A stretch of DNA of 9,507 bases from Actinomycetes bacterium (GCA_021833085.1 JAKBGL010000036.1:1-9507); one strand, 5' to 3'; positions 1 through 6,955 are shown, numbered from the stretch's first letter. Numbers and translations are program-made. The notes: generated by a model not told the origin, from the letters alone.

Positions 1-1
1 T

Positions 2-754
2 ATACTTGAGGCATCTGCATCGCATCTACGGGAGCTGCGTTATCGTTCTCAGGTAGTCTTAGACGATAACGCACTAGTGGATAAGGCAGCAGCCCGTCGG
101 GCAGGTTTGGGATGGATTGGGAAGAACTCTCTCTTGCTGGTTCCTAAGGTAGGCTCGAACGTGGTGTTGGGCTCCATCGTGACGAGTGCTGAACTAAAGG
201 TGTCTGCGACTCCGGTTAGCTCCAGATGCGGTAGCTGTCATAGGTGCCAGCAAGCCTGTCCTACAGGAGCCTTAGATGAAGCTGGCGTATTGGAGGTTTC
301 CAAGTGCATCTCTTGGCTTCTCCAACGTGAAGGTCCTTTCCCATTAGAACTTAGAGAGTCGGTTGGGCAGAGAATATACGGCTGTGATGAGTGCCAAGTC
401 GTCTGCCCGATAGGTTCAAAGACTGTAGACAGCGCATGTGATGCCTTGCGTCCAATGGATGTGAAGGCAGCGATCTCGCCCGTCACTATCTTGTCTCTAG
501 GCGACGACGAACTACTTCAAACCTATGGACGACTCTACATCCCAAGGCGAGCGCCAAACCATCTACGAAGAAACGCCCTTTTAGCTCTGGGTAACAAAGA
601 CATGCTCAACGTTGAAGAGTTCGAGCTTCTAAGTAGATATAGATCCAGCGACGACCCAATACTAGTGGAGCAGGCTACTTGGTCGTTGTCGAAGCACGGA
701 TTCAAAGCCCCATACGCTTCGACCTCTTTAGGGGCGCCAACGAGACTTGTGTAA
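2..754 (+). CDS. queG: Epoxyqueuosine reductase QueG, 3' part (5' end outside window)
   Basis: QueG reduces epoxyqueuosine to queuosine in tRNA (wobble base of GUN anticodons), using cobalamin and two [4Fe-4S] clusters in the cytoplasm. The reading frame is open from base 2 and enters from upstream. A GTG at 77 lies inside the conserved segment before AGLGWIGKN, so it is not the start. Visible residues, counted from base 2: the ferredoxin-like cysteines C76, C79, C82 and C86 (CxxCxxCxxxCP), C102, and a second set C128, C131 and C135 in GCDECQVVCP, which is the QueG pattern. The C-terminal part contains a HEAT-like stretch (LRRNALLALGN) normal for the family. The N-terminal DUF1730 domain is mostly missing only because the window begins there. 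It stops 37 bp before the next frame and is probably the upstream member of the same transcription unit. Identification is firm. Confidence 0.95.
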   Translation: MLEASASHLRELRYRSQVVLDDNALVDKAAARRAGLGWIGKNSLLLVPKVGSNVVLGSIVTSAELKVSATPVSSRCGSCHRCQQACPTGALDEAGVLEVSKCISWLLQREGPFPLELRESVGQRIYGCDECQVVCPIGSKTVDSACDALRPMDVKAAISPVTILSLGDDELLQTYGRLYIPRRAPNHLRRNALLALGNKDMLNVEEFELLSRYRSSDDPILVEQATWSLSKHGFKAPYASTSLGAPTRLV

Positions 755-791
755 AGCGAACTTTGATCGGGATAGACGCGGATAACTCGAT

Positions 792-1973
792 GTGGAGACC
801 TTGTGGGTTAGACTCCCCGTGGTGAAGACGAGACACATTCTCCTAACCAATGACTTTCCACCAAAGCGGGGAGGTATCCAGAACTATCACTACGAGCTCT
901 GGAGTCGTCTAGATCCAGAGTCCTTCTCAGTGATCTGTCCATTTAGTGCTGATCGAGATAGAGATCGAGACTTTGATGAGAAGGCTAAGTTCAAGGTAAC
1001 CAGAGTCAAGGGCCCCCTCCTGCCTACCGCTTCCCTTAGGCAACTGGTTGAACGTGAGATTGCGGAGATGGATGCTGCATTTGTGGTAATAGAGCCAGCA
1101 CTGCCGCTGGGCCTAATCGGAGGTCGTTTGAGTCTACCTTACGTTGTGGTAGCCTTTGGAGCGGAGTTTGTTATCCCTGCTGGAGTTCCGTTGCTTCGTA
1201 ACCAACTCGCAAAGACGATAGATGGTGCGGCTCTGATAGTGGCCGGCGGAGGGTATCCGGCGTCAGAGGTCATCTCATTTATGGCTACCTTTGGTAAGGA
1301 CGTAAAAGATAAGGTTGCTGTTGTGAGGCCAGGCGTCGATCTCTCGTACTTCCGACCACCTGATCCAGCTGAGCGAGCTGAGGCTAGAGAGTACTTTGGT
1401 ATTCAGAGCGAGGAAAAGGTGGTTGTCTTCGTCTCGCGACTTGTGCCGCGAAAGGGTGCGGACACGGTTCTAAAGGCGGTATCACTGATCGAGGCTAAGG
1501 AGCGACCTCGTGTGTTTTTGGGAGGTGCTGGCCGAGAGGCAAGACGGCTTCAATCGCTGTCTCGAAGTCACTCGGTGGATGCGACCTTTTTAGGGGGCCT
1601 TTCCAAAGGTGAGTTGCGCAAGCTCTACTGGGCCGGAGACGTCTTCGCTATGGCCACTCGATCGCGATGGATGGGACTAGAACAGGAAGGGTTTGGTATT
1701 GTATTTTTGGAGGCAGCAGCGACCGGTTTACCTGTCGTTGTAGGGAGAAGCGGCGGGTCGTACGAGACGTTGCTGACTGGGCGCTCTGGATTTTTGGTAG
1801 ACCCTCCCAACAGTCCAGCACTCGTAAAAACTGCGATAGAGTCTATTTTGGGTGATGAAAAGCTAAAAAGATCATTTGGATCTGTAGGAAGAGCTTTTGT
1901 GAGCGAACGATTTGACTACGATCTGTTATCAGAGGAGCTGAAGAACGCTCTTGATAGTGTACTTATTGGTTGA
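792..1973 (+). CDS. GT4 glycosyltransferase, PimB'-like (phosphatidylinositol mannosyltransferase family)
   Basis: This is a full-length GT-B glycosyltransferase of family GT4. Actinobacterial PimB' adds the second mannose to phosphatidylinositol monomannoside at the cytoplasmic membrane face, using GDP-mannose. The sequence shows the N-terminal TNDFPPKRGGIQ segment (residues 19-30), the nucleotide-site segment SRLVPRKG (215-222) and the EX7E motif E299...E307 within EGFGIVFLE, followed by AAATGLPVV, all as in PimB' homologues. The start is uncertain. GTG 792 gives 393 residues, but homologues usually begin just before the first beta strand, which would fit GTG 819 or GTG 822 (about 383 residues). 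None of these has a strong Shine-Dalgarno. The next genes are a TB16.3-like SRPBCC gene and a ROK kinase, partners also found near pimB' in other actinobacteria. GT4 donors and acceptors cannot be read from sequence alone, so another lipid or sugar acceptor is possible. Confidence 0.9.
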   Translation: METLWVRLPVVKTRHILLTNDFPPKRGGIQNYHYELWSRLDPESFSVICPFSADRDRDRDFDEKAKFKVTRVKGPLLPTASLRQLVEREIAEMDAAFVVIEPALPLGLIGGRLSLPYVVVAFGAEFVIPAGVPLLRNQLAKTIDGAALIVAGGGYPASEVISFMATFGKDVKDKVAVVRPGVDLSYFRPPDPAERAEAREYFGIQSEEKVVVFVSRLVPRKGADTVLKAVSLIEAKERPRVFLGGAGREARRLQSLSRSHSVDATFLGGLSKGELRKLYWAGDVFAMATRSRWMGLEQEGFGIVFLEAAATGLPVVVGRSGGSYETLLTGRSGFLVDPPNSPALVKTAIESILGDEKLKRSFGSVGRAFVSERFDYDLLSEELKNALDSVLIG

Positions 1974-2024
1974 CGTTGGACCATACTATTTATGTGGAGT
2001 GTCCACGAGGAATTTAGCTAGGAG

Positions 2025-2479
2025 TAGATGTGGAGATAGCCTCTGAGACGATAGTTGTAAAGGCATCACCTAGTGAGTGCTTTTCAGTAGTGACGGAGTT
2101 TGAATCTTACCCGCTGTGGGCTTCAGATATAAAAGCGGTCGAGGTGAACTCCAACGATGAGTTCGGGAGAGCTGCAGAGGTAACCTACCGAGCTGTAGCT
2201 TTTGGTCGCAGCGCCTCATATACACTGAAGTACGACTACTCTAAGGCGCCGTACGAGCTGAGTTGGATTCTCATTCGTGGTGACATCGTATCTAAGCTCG
2301 ATGGCTCGTACCAGTTGAGCGCATCGGAAGAGAACTTCACCCAGGTAACGTACCAGCTTAGTGCTGAGCTCATTGTACCTTTCCCGGGGTTTGTAATGCG
2401 TCGAGCCGAGTCAAAGATCATTCACGCGGCTTTGGAGGATCTCAAGCAACGCGTCGAGTCCAATATCTCGGCGAAGTAG
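2025..2479 (+). CDS. SRPBCC-fold (polyketide cyclase/START-like) protein, TB16.3-like
   Basis: This small protein (149 residues) has the SRPBCC helix-grip layout. It starts with a strand (EIASETIVVKASP), then a helix with the family-typical FESYPLWASDIKAVEV, a series of strands in the middle (YELSWILIRG, KLDGSYQLS, TQVTYQLSAELIVPFPGF) and a long C-terminal helix (ALEDLKQRVES). It resembles the mycobacterial TB16.3 (Rv2185c) group, whose ligand is not known and which lies near pimB' there too. The coding start is the GTG at 2030; the entry begins at 2025 to include the end of the ribosome-binding region. A TAGGAG Shine-Dalgarno at 2019-2024, five bases before the GTG, supports that start, and the overlapping ATG at 2028 runs into a stop at once. 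No signal peptide or membrane helix is seen. A hydrophobic-ligand role, perhaps linked to the neighbouring glycolipid gene, is only inference. Confidence 0.85.
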
Positions 2480-2505
2480 AGGTAAGTTTCAAAAGAAAAA
2501 GTTCT

Positions 2506-3342
2506 TTGACAAGCGGAGTGGATTTCTGGGTTGGCTTGGATATAGGCGGTACTAAACTATCCGCCTCGCTAGTGTTTAGAGACGGTGAGCCTTTAAACCT
2601 TGGATACGTGAACCTCTCTTCTCTATCTGATTTGAGAGAGAAGGCGTCCGAGCTTCTCTGTGGATACAGCCTTGAAGATGCACGAGGTATTGGGGTGGGA
2701 GTTGCGGGATGGGTGAGCAACACTTCAAGCTCTGTGTTATTTTCCCCTCATCGTCCAGAACTTGTAGATATCCAGGTAGCAGATCTCTTGAGTAATGGAT
2801 CCCTAACTTGTATCGTTGTAGAAAATGACGCTAACTGTGCGGCGCTTGCCGAAGCAGATAGTTCATTAGGTCTCTTTAGCGTAACGATTAACTTTGGGAC
2901 TGGAATAGGGATGTCTGCTCTCTATGAAGGACGCTTGTTCAAGGGTGCAGATGGTCTCTTTGGAGAGCTTGGGCATTGTTACGTAGGTGGTTCAAGTCTG
3001 TGTGAGTGTGGGGCAACTGGTTGTCTTGAGGCGGAGTTGAGGTCATGTTTTATAAGCGAGAGCGATGACGTTGAGACTGCAACGAGGAAAAAGAGCCGCT
3101 ATATTGAGCTTGCCGCTCGTGGTGTAGGTTGGGTAGTACGGATTCTCAACCCTGCTGAGGTGGTTGTCGGTGGGGGAGTACCCCTTGGATGGAGTAACTT
3201 CTTGGAGGAACTTTCGCTCGAGGTGTCACGGTACATTCCGTCAAGCCAACGTTTTGTTCTTCCTGTATTTAGGAACGCTACCTATAAGGAGTACTCTGGT
3301 TCAGTTGGGGCGGCGCTCTTAGCGCGCAGCATTTTTGATTAG
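2506..3342 (+). CDS. ROK-family sugar kinase (glucokinase-like), shortened C-lobe
   Basis: ROK kinases phosphorylate glucose or a related hexose at O6 in the cytoplasm. All core motifs are present: phosphate loop DIGGTK (12-17), catalytic aspartate D108 in ENDAN (106-110), GTGIG (131-135), GELGH (153-157), and the zinc site H157, C166, C168 and C173 in CxCGxxGC, followed by substrate-side E175. VVVGGG follows at 219-224. No DNA-binding domain precedes the kinase, so it is not a ROK repressor. At 278 residues it is shorter than typical actinobacterial glucokinases (about 310-320). The missing part lies between the zinc site and VVVGGG, roughly 30 residues by eye. TTG 2506 is the likeliest start, since the phosphate loop follows closely; GTG 2518 would also keep it. 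Neither has a convincing Shine-Dalgarno, and translational coupling to the gene ending at 2479 is possible. The preferred sugar cannot be told. Confidence 0.9.
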   Translation: MTSGVDFWVGLDIGGTKLSASLVFRDGEPLNLGYVNLSSLSDLREKASELLCGYSLEDARGIGVGVAGWVSNTSSSVLFSPHRPELVDIQVADLLSNGSLTCIVVENDANCAALAEADSSLGLFSVTINFGTGIGMSALYEGRLFKGADGLFGELGHCYVGGSSLCECGATGCLEAELRSCFISESDDVETATRKKSRYIELAARGVGWVVRILNPAEVVVGGGVPLGWSNFLEELSLEVSRYIPSSQRFVLPVFRNATYKEYSGSVGAALLARSIFD

Positions 3343-3349
3343 CAAAGAC

Positions 3350-3355
3350 AAGGGA
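3350..3355 (+). promoter_or_regulatory. Shine-Dalgarno deciding the aminotransferase start
   Basis: AAGGGA lies nine bases before ATG 3365. The in-frame TTG at 3335 would overlap the end of the ROK gene by eight bases and has no such signal, so the ATG is preferred. Confidence 0.5.
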
Positions 3356-3364
3356 TTGAGAGAC

Positions 3365-4570
3365 ATGTACCATAGGTATGTGCAGTTTCGAAGAATCGAC
3401 TCAACTCCTCCTTACGTGTTTTCGGTGGTGGACTCAAAAAAGAGGGAAGCTCGAAAAGCCGGAAGAGACGTAGTGGATCTTGGCTTTGGTAACCCTGATA
3501 TTCCTTCTCCTAATGTTGCTGTAGACAAGTTGGCAGAGGCGGCGCGAAATCCTAGAAATCACCGATACTCGGTTTCAAAGGGTATTCCTAACCTCAGGGC
3601 AGCGATCGCTGAGAGATACAAGCTCATGTATAACGTCGATCTTGATCCTGAAACAGAGGTAGTTGCAACTATCGGTGCAAAGGAAGGCTTGACCCATCTA
3701 ATGTGGGTGCTAGTAGGACCAGGAGACGTGGCTCTCGTCCCCTCACCAAGTTACCCGATTCATATCTGGGCACCTCTTTTCGCCGGAGCGGAGGTGATCC
3801 AAGTACCGCTCGGCGTATCTGAGGCTAGAGACTCTCTTCCGGAAGAGGAGTTTTTCCAACGCCTGGTCCAAAGTTTTGAGGCTAGTTGGCCGCGCCCGAG
3901 AGTAATAATTGTGTCGTTCCCTCATAATCCAACCACGACATGTGTAGATCTTGCATGGATGACTCGACTGGTCAGCTTCGCTAGAGACCGGGATGTGGTT
4001 TTGGTGCACGACTTTGCATACTCTGATACCTACTTCGACGGAGTCAAGCCTCCGTCTATCTTAGAGGTTCCTGGTGCTAAAGAGGTGGCGGTTGAGCTTT
4101 ATACTCTGACGAAGTCTTTCTCAATGGCGGGTTGGCGGATGGGTTTTATGGTAGGAAATCCAGAAGTCTGCCAAGCGCTAGCGAAGATGAAGAGCTACCT
4201 TGACTACGGTACCTTTCAGCCGATACAGATCGCCGCAACTGTGGCGCTGCGTGAAGCACAGGACTATCCCTTGGAGGTGACCGAAATCTATCGCCAACGT
4301 CGAGATGTCCTATGCGATGGTCTAGCGCGACTTGGCTGGGAGGTAGAGCGACCTAAGGGCACTATGTTCGTGTGGGTTCCCATTCCCGATAGGTATCGTA
4401 GAGTGGGATCTCTAGAGTTTGCGAGTCGTATGATCGACGAAGCCGAGGTAGCGGTCTCTCCAGGCGTAGGATTTGGACCCGGGGGAGATGGGTACGTAAG
4501 GTTTGCCTTGATCGAAAATGAACAGCGAATAGCGCAGGCTGTGCGAAATCTAAAGAGAATCGAACTCTAG
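3365..4570 (+). CDS. alaC: AlaC-like class I/II PLP-dependent aminotransferase (probable glutamate-pyruvate transaminase)
   Basis: This 401-residue cytosolic enzyme is a fold-type I aminotransferase. Counted from ATG 3365, the PLP Schiff-base lysine is K250 in LTKSFSMAGWRMG, with phosphate-binding R258. The pyridine-contacting D216 and Y219 lie in HDFAYSD, N188 lies in SFPHNPTTT, and the substrate-carboxylate R379 lies in GYVRFALI. The N-terminal stretch RRIDSTPPYVFSVV and the SFPHNPTTT variant of the usual NPTG motif fit the AlaC/AlaT-type alanine aminotransferases rather than aspartate aminotransferases. The likely reaction is pyruvate plus glutamate to alanine plus 2-oxoglutarate, but related enzymes use methionine or branched-chain keto acids, so specificity is inferred. 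It begins 22 bp after the ROK stop (or overlaps it if TTG 3335 is used) and closes the plus-strand gene series. Length and motifs are complete, with no sign of damage. Confidence 0.88.
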   Translation: MYHRYVQFRRIDSTPPYVFSVVDSKKREARKAGRDVVDLGFGNPDIPSPNVAVDKLAEAARNPRNHRYSVSKGIPNLRAAIAERYKLMYNVDLDPETEVVATIGAKEGLTHLMWVLVGPGDVALVPSPSYPIHIWAPLFAGAEVIQVPLGVSEARDSLPEEEFFQRLVQSFEASWPRPRVIIVSFPHNPTTTCVDLAWMTRLVSFARDRDVVLVHDFAYSDTYFDGVKPPSILEVPGAKEVAVELYTLTKSFSMAGWRMGFMVGNPEVCQALAKMKSYLDYGTFQPIQIAATVALREAQDYPLEVTEIYRQRRDVLCDGLARLGWEVERPKGTMFVWVPIPDRYRRVGSLEFASRMIDEAEVAVSPGVGFGPGGDGYVRFALIENEQRIAQAVRNLKRIEL

Positions 4571-4584
4571 TCGAGTAGGCGTGT

Positions 4585-4604
4585 CTACCAGAACGAATTG
4601 GTAG
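4585..4604 (+). terminator. Weak hairpin after the aminotransferase gene
   Basis: CTACCA (4585-4590) and TGGTAG (4599-4604) form a 6-bp stem with an 8-base loop, 14 bases after the stop codon. The following bases (TACCTTCTG) are only mildly T-rich, so this is a poor intrinsic terminator. It is the only obvious stem close to the gene end. Confidence 0.25.
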
Positions 4605-5015
4605 TACCTTCTGTAGGAATCTGTGCGAAAGCCATAGAGTTTTACAGTTTAGTTAAACACGAGGTCCAACAGCTATCGAAAGAGTTCGCCTGGTTGTGTG
4701 CCTAAAGTTGTGCAAATAGGGCCACAGAGTCTTTGGAACTGTGTCTGTCTTAGGTTGCGTGATTAACTGGCTTTTGCCAGTAGGATTACCAAGCTATAAC
4801 TTGGCGAGTTCTTGCTAGTTTCAAGGAGTATCAGATAGCAAGCGATCACCGGTGTTGCGTGACATCGTAGGGTTTTCGCGGGAGGTTGGTGTTGTGACCC
4901 TTGGAACTCGCGTAGATCTAAGGGTGAGTCCTAGCTGACCTATACCTTTAAAGTCGATTCGTTACTTGCCAATCTGACCTATGAGAACTCCCAGGATGGC
5001 GACTTGTATGGTATT

Positions 5016-5041
5016 GTAGTTAAAACTTTGGTTTGAACTAC
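5016..5041 (-). terminator. Hairpin downstream of the LuxR-type gene
   Basis: GTAGTT and AACTAC form a 6-bp outer stem. After one A/G mismatch an AAAC/GTTT inner stem closes a four-base loop. It lies 44 bases past the minus-strand stop codon, where a terminator would be expected. No T-run follows on either strand, so factor-independent termination is doubtful, and it may only stabilise the transcript end. Confidence 0.3.
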
Positions 5042-5084
5042 ATCGATTACGTGTTGTTCTGGTCGATGCACAGCTTACAAAAAT

Positions 5085-6002
5085 TTATAAGGTTTCTATC
5101 GGTACCTGAGTTAACTTCTCCAGAACTTTACTATCTTTTGCCCAGCGTACCGCTTCATCTCGAGTGTGTGAATTGGTTTTTCTAAGAATTGATGCACCGT
5201 GAGCTCGTGCAGTACCTTCAGATACCTGAAGCTCCTTTGCAATAGTGGTGTATGACTTTCCTTGAGCCATGAGACTCATGACTTCGAGTTCCCGCCTAGT
5301 TAGAAGTGACGTGTTAGAGTTGTGTTTATGGACTTTACTAGCAAAAATCTCTGCTAGTTCTTCGCTTCCATCCGGCTTAGTCATGGCCCGAGAGACCCTC
5401 TCGGAAAACGAGACGTCGTTTACCCCGTCGCTAGTTTCGCTATTCGAAAGCTTTAGACAAGCCGCCACTATTAAGTTGGTCATCTCGATGTGAAGATCGG
5501 ACTTCGCGAGACGTAACTCCTCTTTCCCTTCAAGCGTTGCTCGCAAGTAGACGCCTAAACCAAAGGATGCGACTAGCAGTAGGCTCATAAAAATAAGCCA
5601 GACTGGGTGGGAGAGAAAGTGTCCCGTGGCGGCTAGAGCGACTACTCTTGCGGCCATAAGAAAACCTCCTATATAAAGAGCGGTTCTCGCTTTTTGTGTG
5701 CTGCAACATACACATATCTCTACGAGAGGAACGAGATATAGGAGTAGAGCAGGTACCGCGGGATTAGCTACATAGCATGCGAAAAAACCAACGGCATACA
5801 CGAGGTCGCGCACTATTGCAGCAGTTGGACTAGTAACTGAGAGACGCCTACATAAGAAGCAATCAAACAACGCTAAGAGTCCCAGGACTACTGCGAAACG
5901 ATAGGTTGGCGGCGATACGATAACGGCCATGACGCATAAAGGTATCGTTGCAACACGGATGGTCTTTAGGCGCGATAAAGCAGTCGGTGCGACACTCCAC
6001 AT
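5085..6002 (-). CDS. Membrane-anchored LuxR-type transcriptional regulator (six predicted TM helices plus C-terminal HTH)
   Basis: This 305-residue protein has two parts. Residues about 15-152 contain six hydrophobic segments (near 15-29, 35-51, 63-79, 83-100, 108-126 and 134-152), consistent with a polytopic membrane domain. A charged linker of about 80 residues leads to a LuxR-type winged HTH at about 234-290 (LTRRELEVMSLMAQGKSYTTIAKELQVS, then TARAH and the conserved EAVRWAK end). There is no receiver, PAS, autoinducer, HisKA or ATPase domain, so it looks like a one-component sensor tethered to the membrane. It contains several cysteines in the fourth segment (ICVCC). The start is ATG 6002: a run of G with A (GGGGGGA on the minus strand, plus positions 6009-6015) sits six bases upstream and makes an excellent ribosome site. 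A TTG at 6017 in the same frame falls inside that site. Ligand and targets are unknown; the divergent surface-protein gene is a candidate target. Confidence 0.85.
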   Translation of the reverse strand: MWSVAPTALSRLKTIRVATIPLCVMAVIVSPPTYRFAVVLGLLALFDCFLCRRLSVTSPTAAIVRDLVYAVGFFACYVANPAVPALLLYLVPLVEICVCCSTQKARTALYIGGFLMAARVVALAATGHFLSHPVWLIFMSLLLVASFGLGVYLRATLEGKEELRLAKSDLHIEMTNLIVAACLKLSNSETSDGVNDVSFSERVSRAMTKPDGSEELAEIFASKVHKHNSNTSLLTRRELEVMSLMAQGKSYTTIAKELQVSEGTARAHGASILRKTNSHTRDEAVRWAKDSKVLEKLTQVPIETL

Positions 6003-6043
6003 ATTTTGTCCCCCCAAAGTTAGTTTTAAGCGACGCTGTGATA

Positions 6044-6072
6044 ATTATAGTTCTATGGATCGTTGATGGCAG
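6044..6072 (-). promoter_or_regulatory. Sigma-70-like promoter of the LuxR-type gene
   Basis: On the minus strand a perfect -10 hexamer TATAAT (6044-6049) and a -35 hexamer CTGCCA (6067-6072, four of six matches to TTGACA) are separated by exactly 17 bases. Transcription would begin near 6037, giving a leader of about 35 bases that carries the strong ribosome site before ATG 6002. Confidence 0.65.
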
Positions 6073-6093
6073 GTCTAATCGCACAAACCTATA

Positions 6094-6118
6094 TCTTGAG
6101 AGACTTCAGTCTCTAAGA
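6094..6118. promoter_or_regulatory. Long inverted repeat upstream of the LuxR-type promoter (possible operator)
   Basis: The left arm TCTT-G-AGAGAC (6094-6104) pairs with the right arm GTCTCT-AAGA (6109-6118): ten base pairs, one bulged G and a TTCA loop. It ends 21 bases upstream of the -35 hexamer, a normal place for an activator or repressor site. No T-run follows on either side, so a terminator is unlikely. Autoregulation by the adjacent LuxR-type protein is possible but not shown. Confidence 0.4.
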
Positions 6119-6868
6119 ACTGACACATCATTCACAGCGTCTTTTGACTTATCCTGATGTCGTTGATGGATAGCGAAGGCACATCCAACTAGCGCCTCTT
6201 GACTTTTGACTGTGGTGCAGATGAATTTAAGTGTGTTTCGCACCTCTCGGAGTTGTCACTAAGTAGTTCCCGGTCCTGCGTCTGGCTCTTGTGTACCCAG
6301 CAGTGTTGATACCGAACAGCCAGATATCCCGATCTGTATAGTAAGGGTGCCGTTACTTTGGGGCGACAAACAGTCGAATGCCTCTGAAATAGATAGGTTC
6401 TAGTGAAGCCGCTGCGCTTACGGATAGGACCTCTGGCTCTGCCGTATGGTTGGGTTTACCTGGTACTGCTCCCATCACTCTGACACGACCAAGAACTCAG
6501 GTTCCGATGAATTGGTACTGGTGGATGAGTCTGCTAGCTTTGGCTTGCTACTGTGAGACAACTCCGACATTGCCCGGTTCTGAGAACTACTTTGGGCTCT
6601 GACCTTGGCGCAACCGGATCATGTGGTGAGCGCCACGTTGATCAGGTGAGCAGCGTTTGACAGCCTGGAGATACGTGACTTTGCCGATGTTCAAAACGGT
6701 ATTGAAGGCATTTGTTTACTTTGGAGTTCGATGTCGTATGAGACCGTGAGGACGCTCTCCGTCTTTGTGCGATACGTAACGTTTCGTCAGAGGGTTGTAT
6801 GGCGAATCGGTATAGCGTTTCGTCCAGATCTGGGAGACTGGGGATGATATGGATGAACCGAGGTGGGT
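6119..6868. other. Long non-coding stretch between divergent genes
   Basis: About 750 bases carry no gene that I can support. The longest open runs are about 65 codons on the plus strand (about 6390-6600 and 6650-6844). They lack good starts or ribosome sites, lie in different frames and look like chance. Inverted repeats include TCTGGCT/AGCCAGA (6281-6324), GTTCT-g-AGAAC (6577-6587), a 10-bp stem with one bulge (6617-6643) and CCAGATCTGG (6824-6833). The 9-mer CTTTTGACT occurs at 6141-6149 and 6203-6211. The stretch could hold a small RNA, a decayed gene or remote regulatory sites. Confidence 0.5.
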
Positions 6869-6908
6869 TCTTAGGGAAAAATAAGAGGGCCTCTTAGCAA
6901 AAATAAGA
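6869..6908. promoter_or_regulatory. Array of alternating TCTTA/TAAGA half-sites (operator candidate)
   Basis: Four five-base half-sites alternate in orientation: TCTTA 6869-6873, TAAGA 6882-6886, TCTTA 6892-6896 and TAAGA 6904-6908. The inner pair forms a 15-bp palindrome TAAGAGG-g-CCTCTTA (6882-6896). The decamer AAAAATAAGA is repeated at 6877-6886 and 6899-6908, offset by 22 bases, about two helical turns. The array lies just upstream of or across the likely promoter of the secreted propeller gene, where a -10-like GATACT (6907-6912) or TTTAAT (6912-6917) lacks a good -35 box. This fits a cooperative regulator site. Confidence 0.5.
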
Positions 6909-6955
6909 TACTTTAATCCCATCTTGGACGCGCTGGTCGCTTACCATCAGGTGTC

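Larger units (their letters stand above)
4571..5084. other. Non-coding stretch rich in short inverted repeats
   Basis: No convincing gene is seen in these 514 bases; frames on both strands are broken by stops. It contains several perfect stems: CTACCA/TGGTAG (4585-4604), GTTTA/TAAAC (4647-4658), ACTGGC-tttt-GCCAGT (4766-4781), CCAAG/CTTGG (4789-4804), CTTGCTA/TAGCAAG (4811-4842), the CACCGGTG palindrome (4847-4854) and GTAGTT/AACTAC (5016-5041). None is followed by a clear T-run on either strand. The 9-mer CTGACCTAT occurs twice (4935-4943 and 4974-4982). The stretch separates the convergent ends of the aminotransferase gene and the minus-strand LuxR-type gene, so some stems probably act in transcription termination. 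Confidence 0.6.

Noticed and set aside
4807..4939. Short plus-strand open frame ending at the TGA near 4937
   Set aside because: There are only about 41 codons, with no usable start near the AAGGAG at 4822 and no recognisable similarity.
4571..5084. tRNA, tmRNA, RNase P or SRP RNA in the spacer
   Set aside because: No T-loop motif (GTTCRANNC type) or other signature sequence of these RNAs was found by reading both strands.
5948..6157. Plus-strand open frame of 69 codons over the LuxR start and promoter
   Set aside because: It lies opposite the N-terminal codons and promoter of the LuxR-type gene and has no own ribosome site.
6390..6844. Two plus-strand open runs of about 65 codons as a broken gene
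   Set aside because: Runs of this length occur by chance at this GC. They lie in different frames separated by stops, and the translations resemble no family I know.
6849..6884. Possible 11-residue leader peptide (ATG 6849, stop at 6882)
   Set aside because: The ribosome site is close and weak, the peptide has no run of regulatory codons, and the frame overlaps the operator-like array.
6716..6922. Minus-strand open frame of 68 codons
   Set aside because: It has no ribosome site and a composition unlike its neighbours, and it covers the TCTTA/TAAGA array and the promoter region of the next gene.
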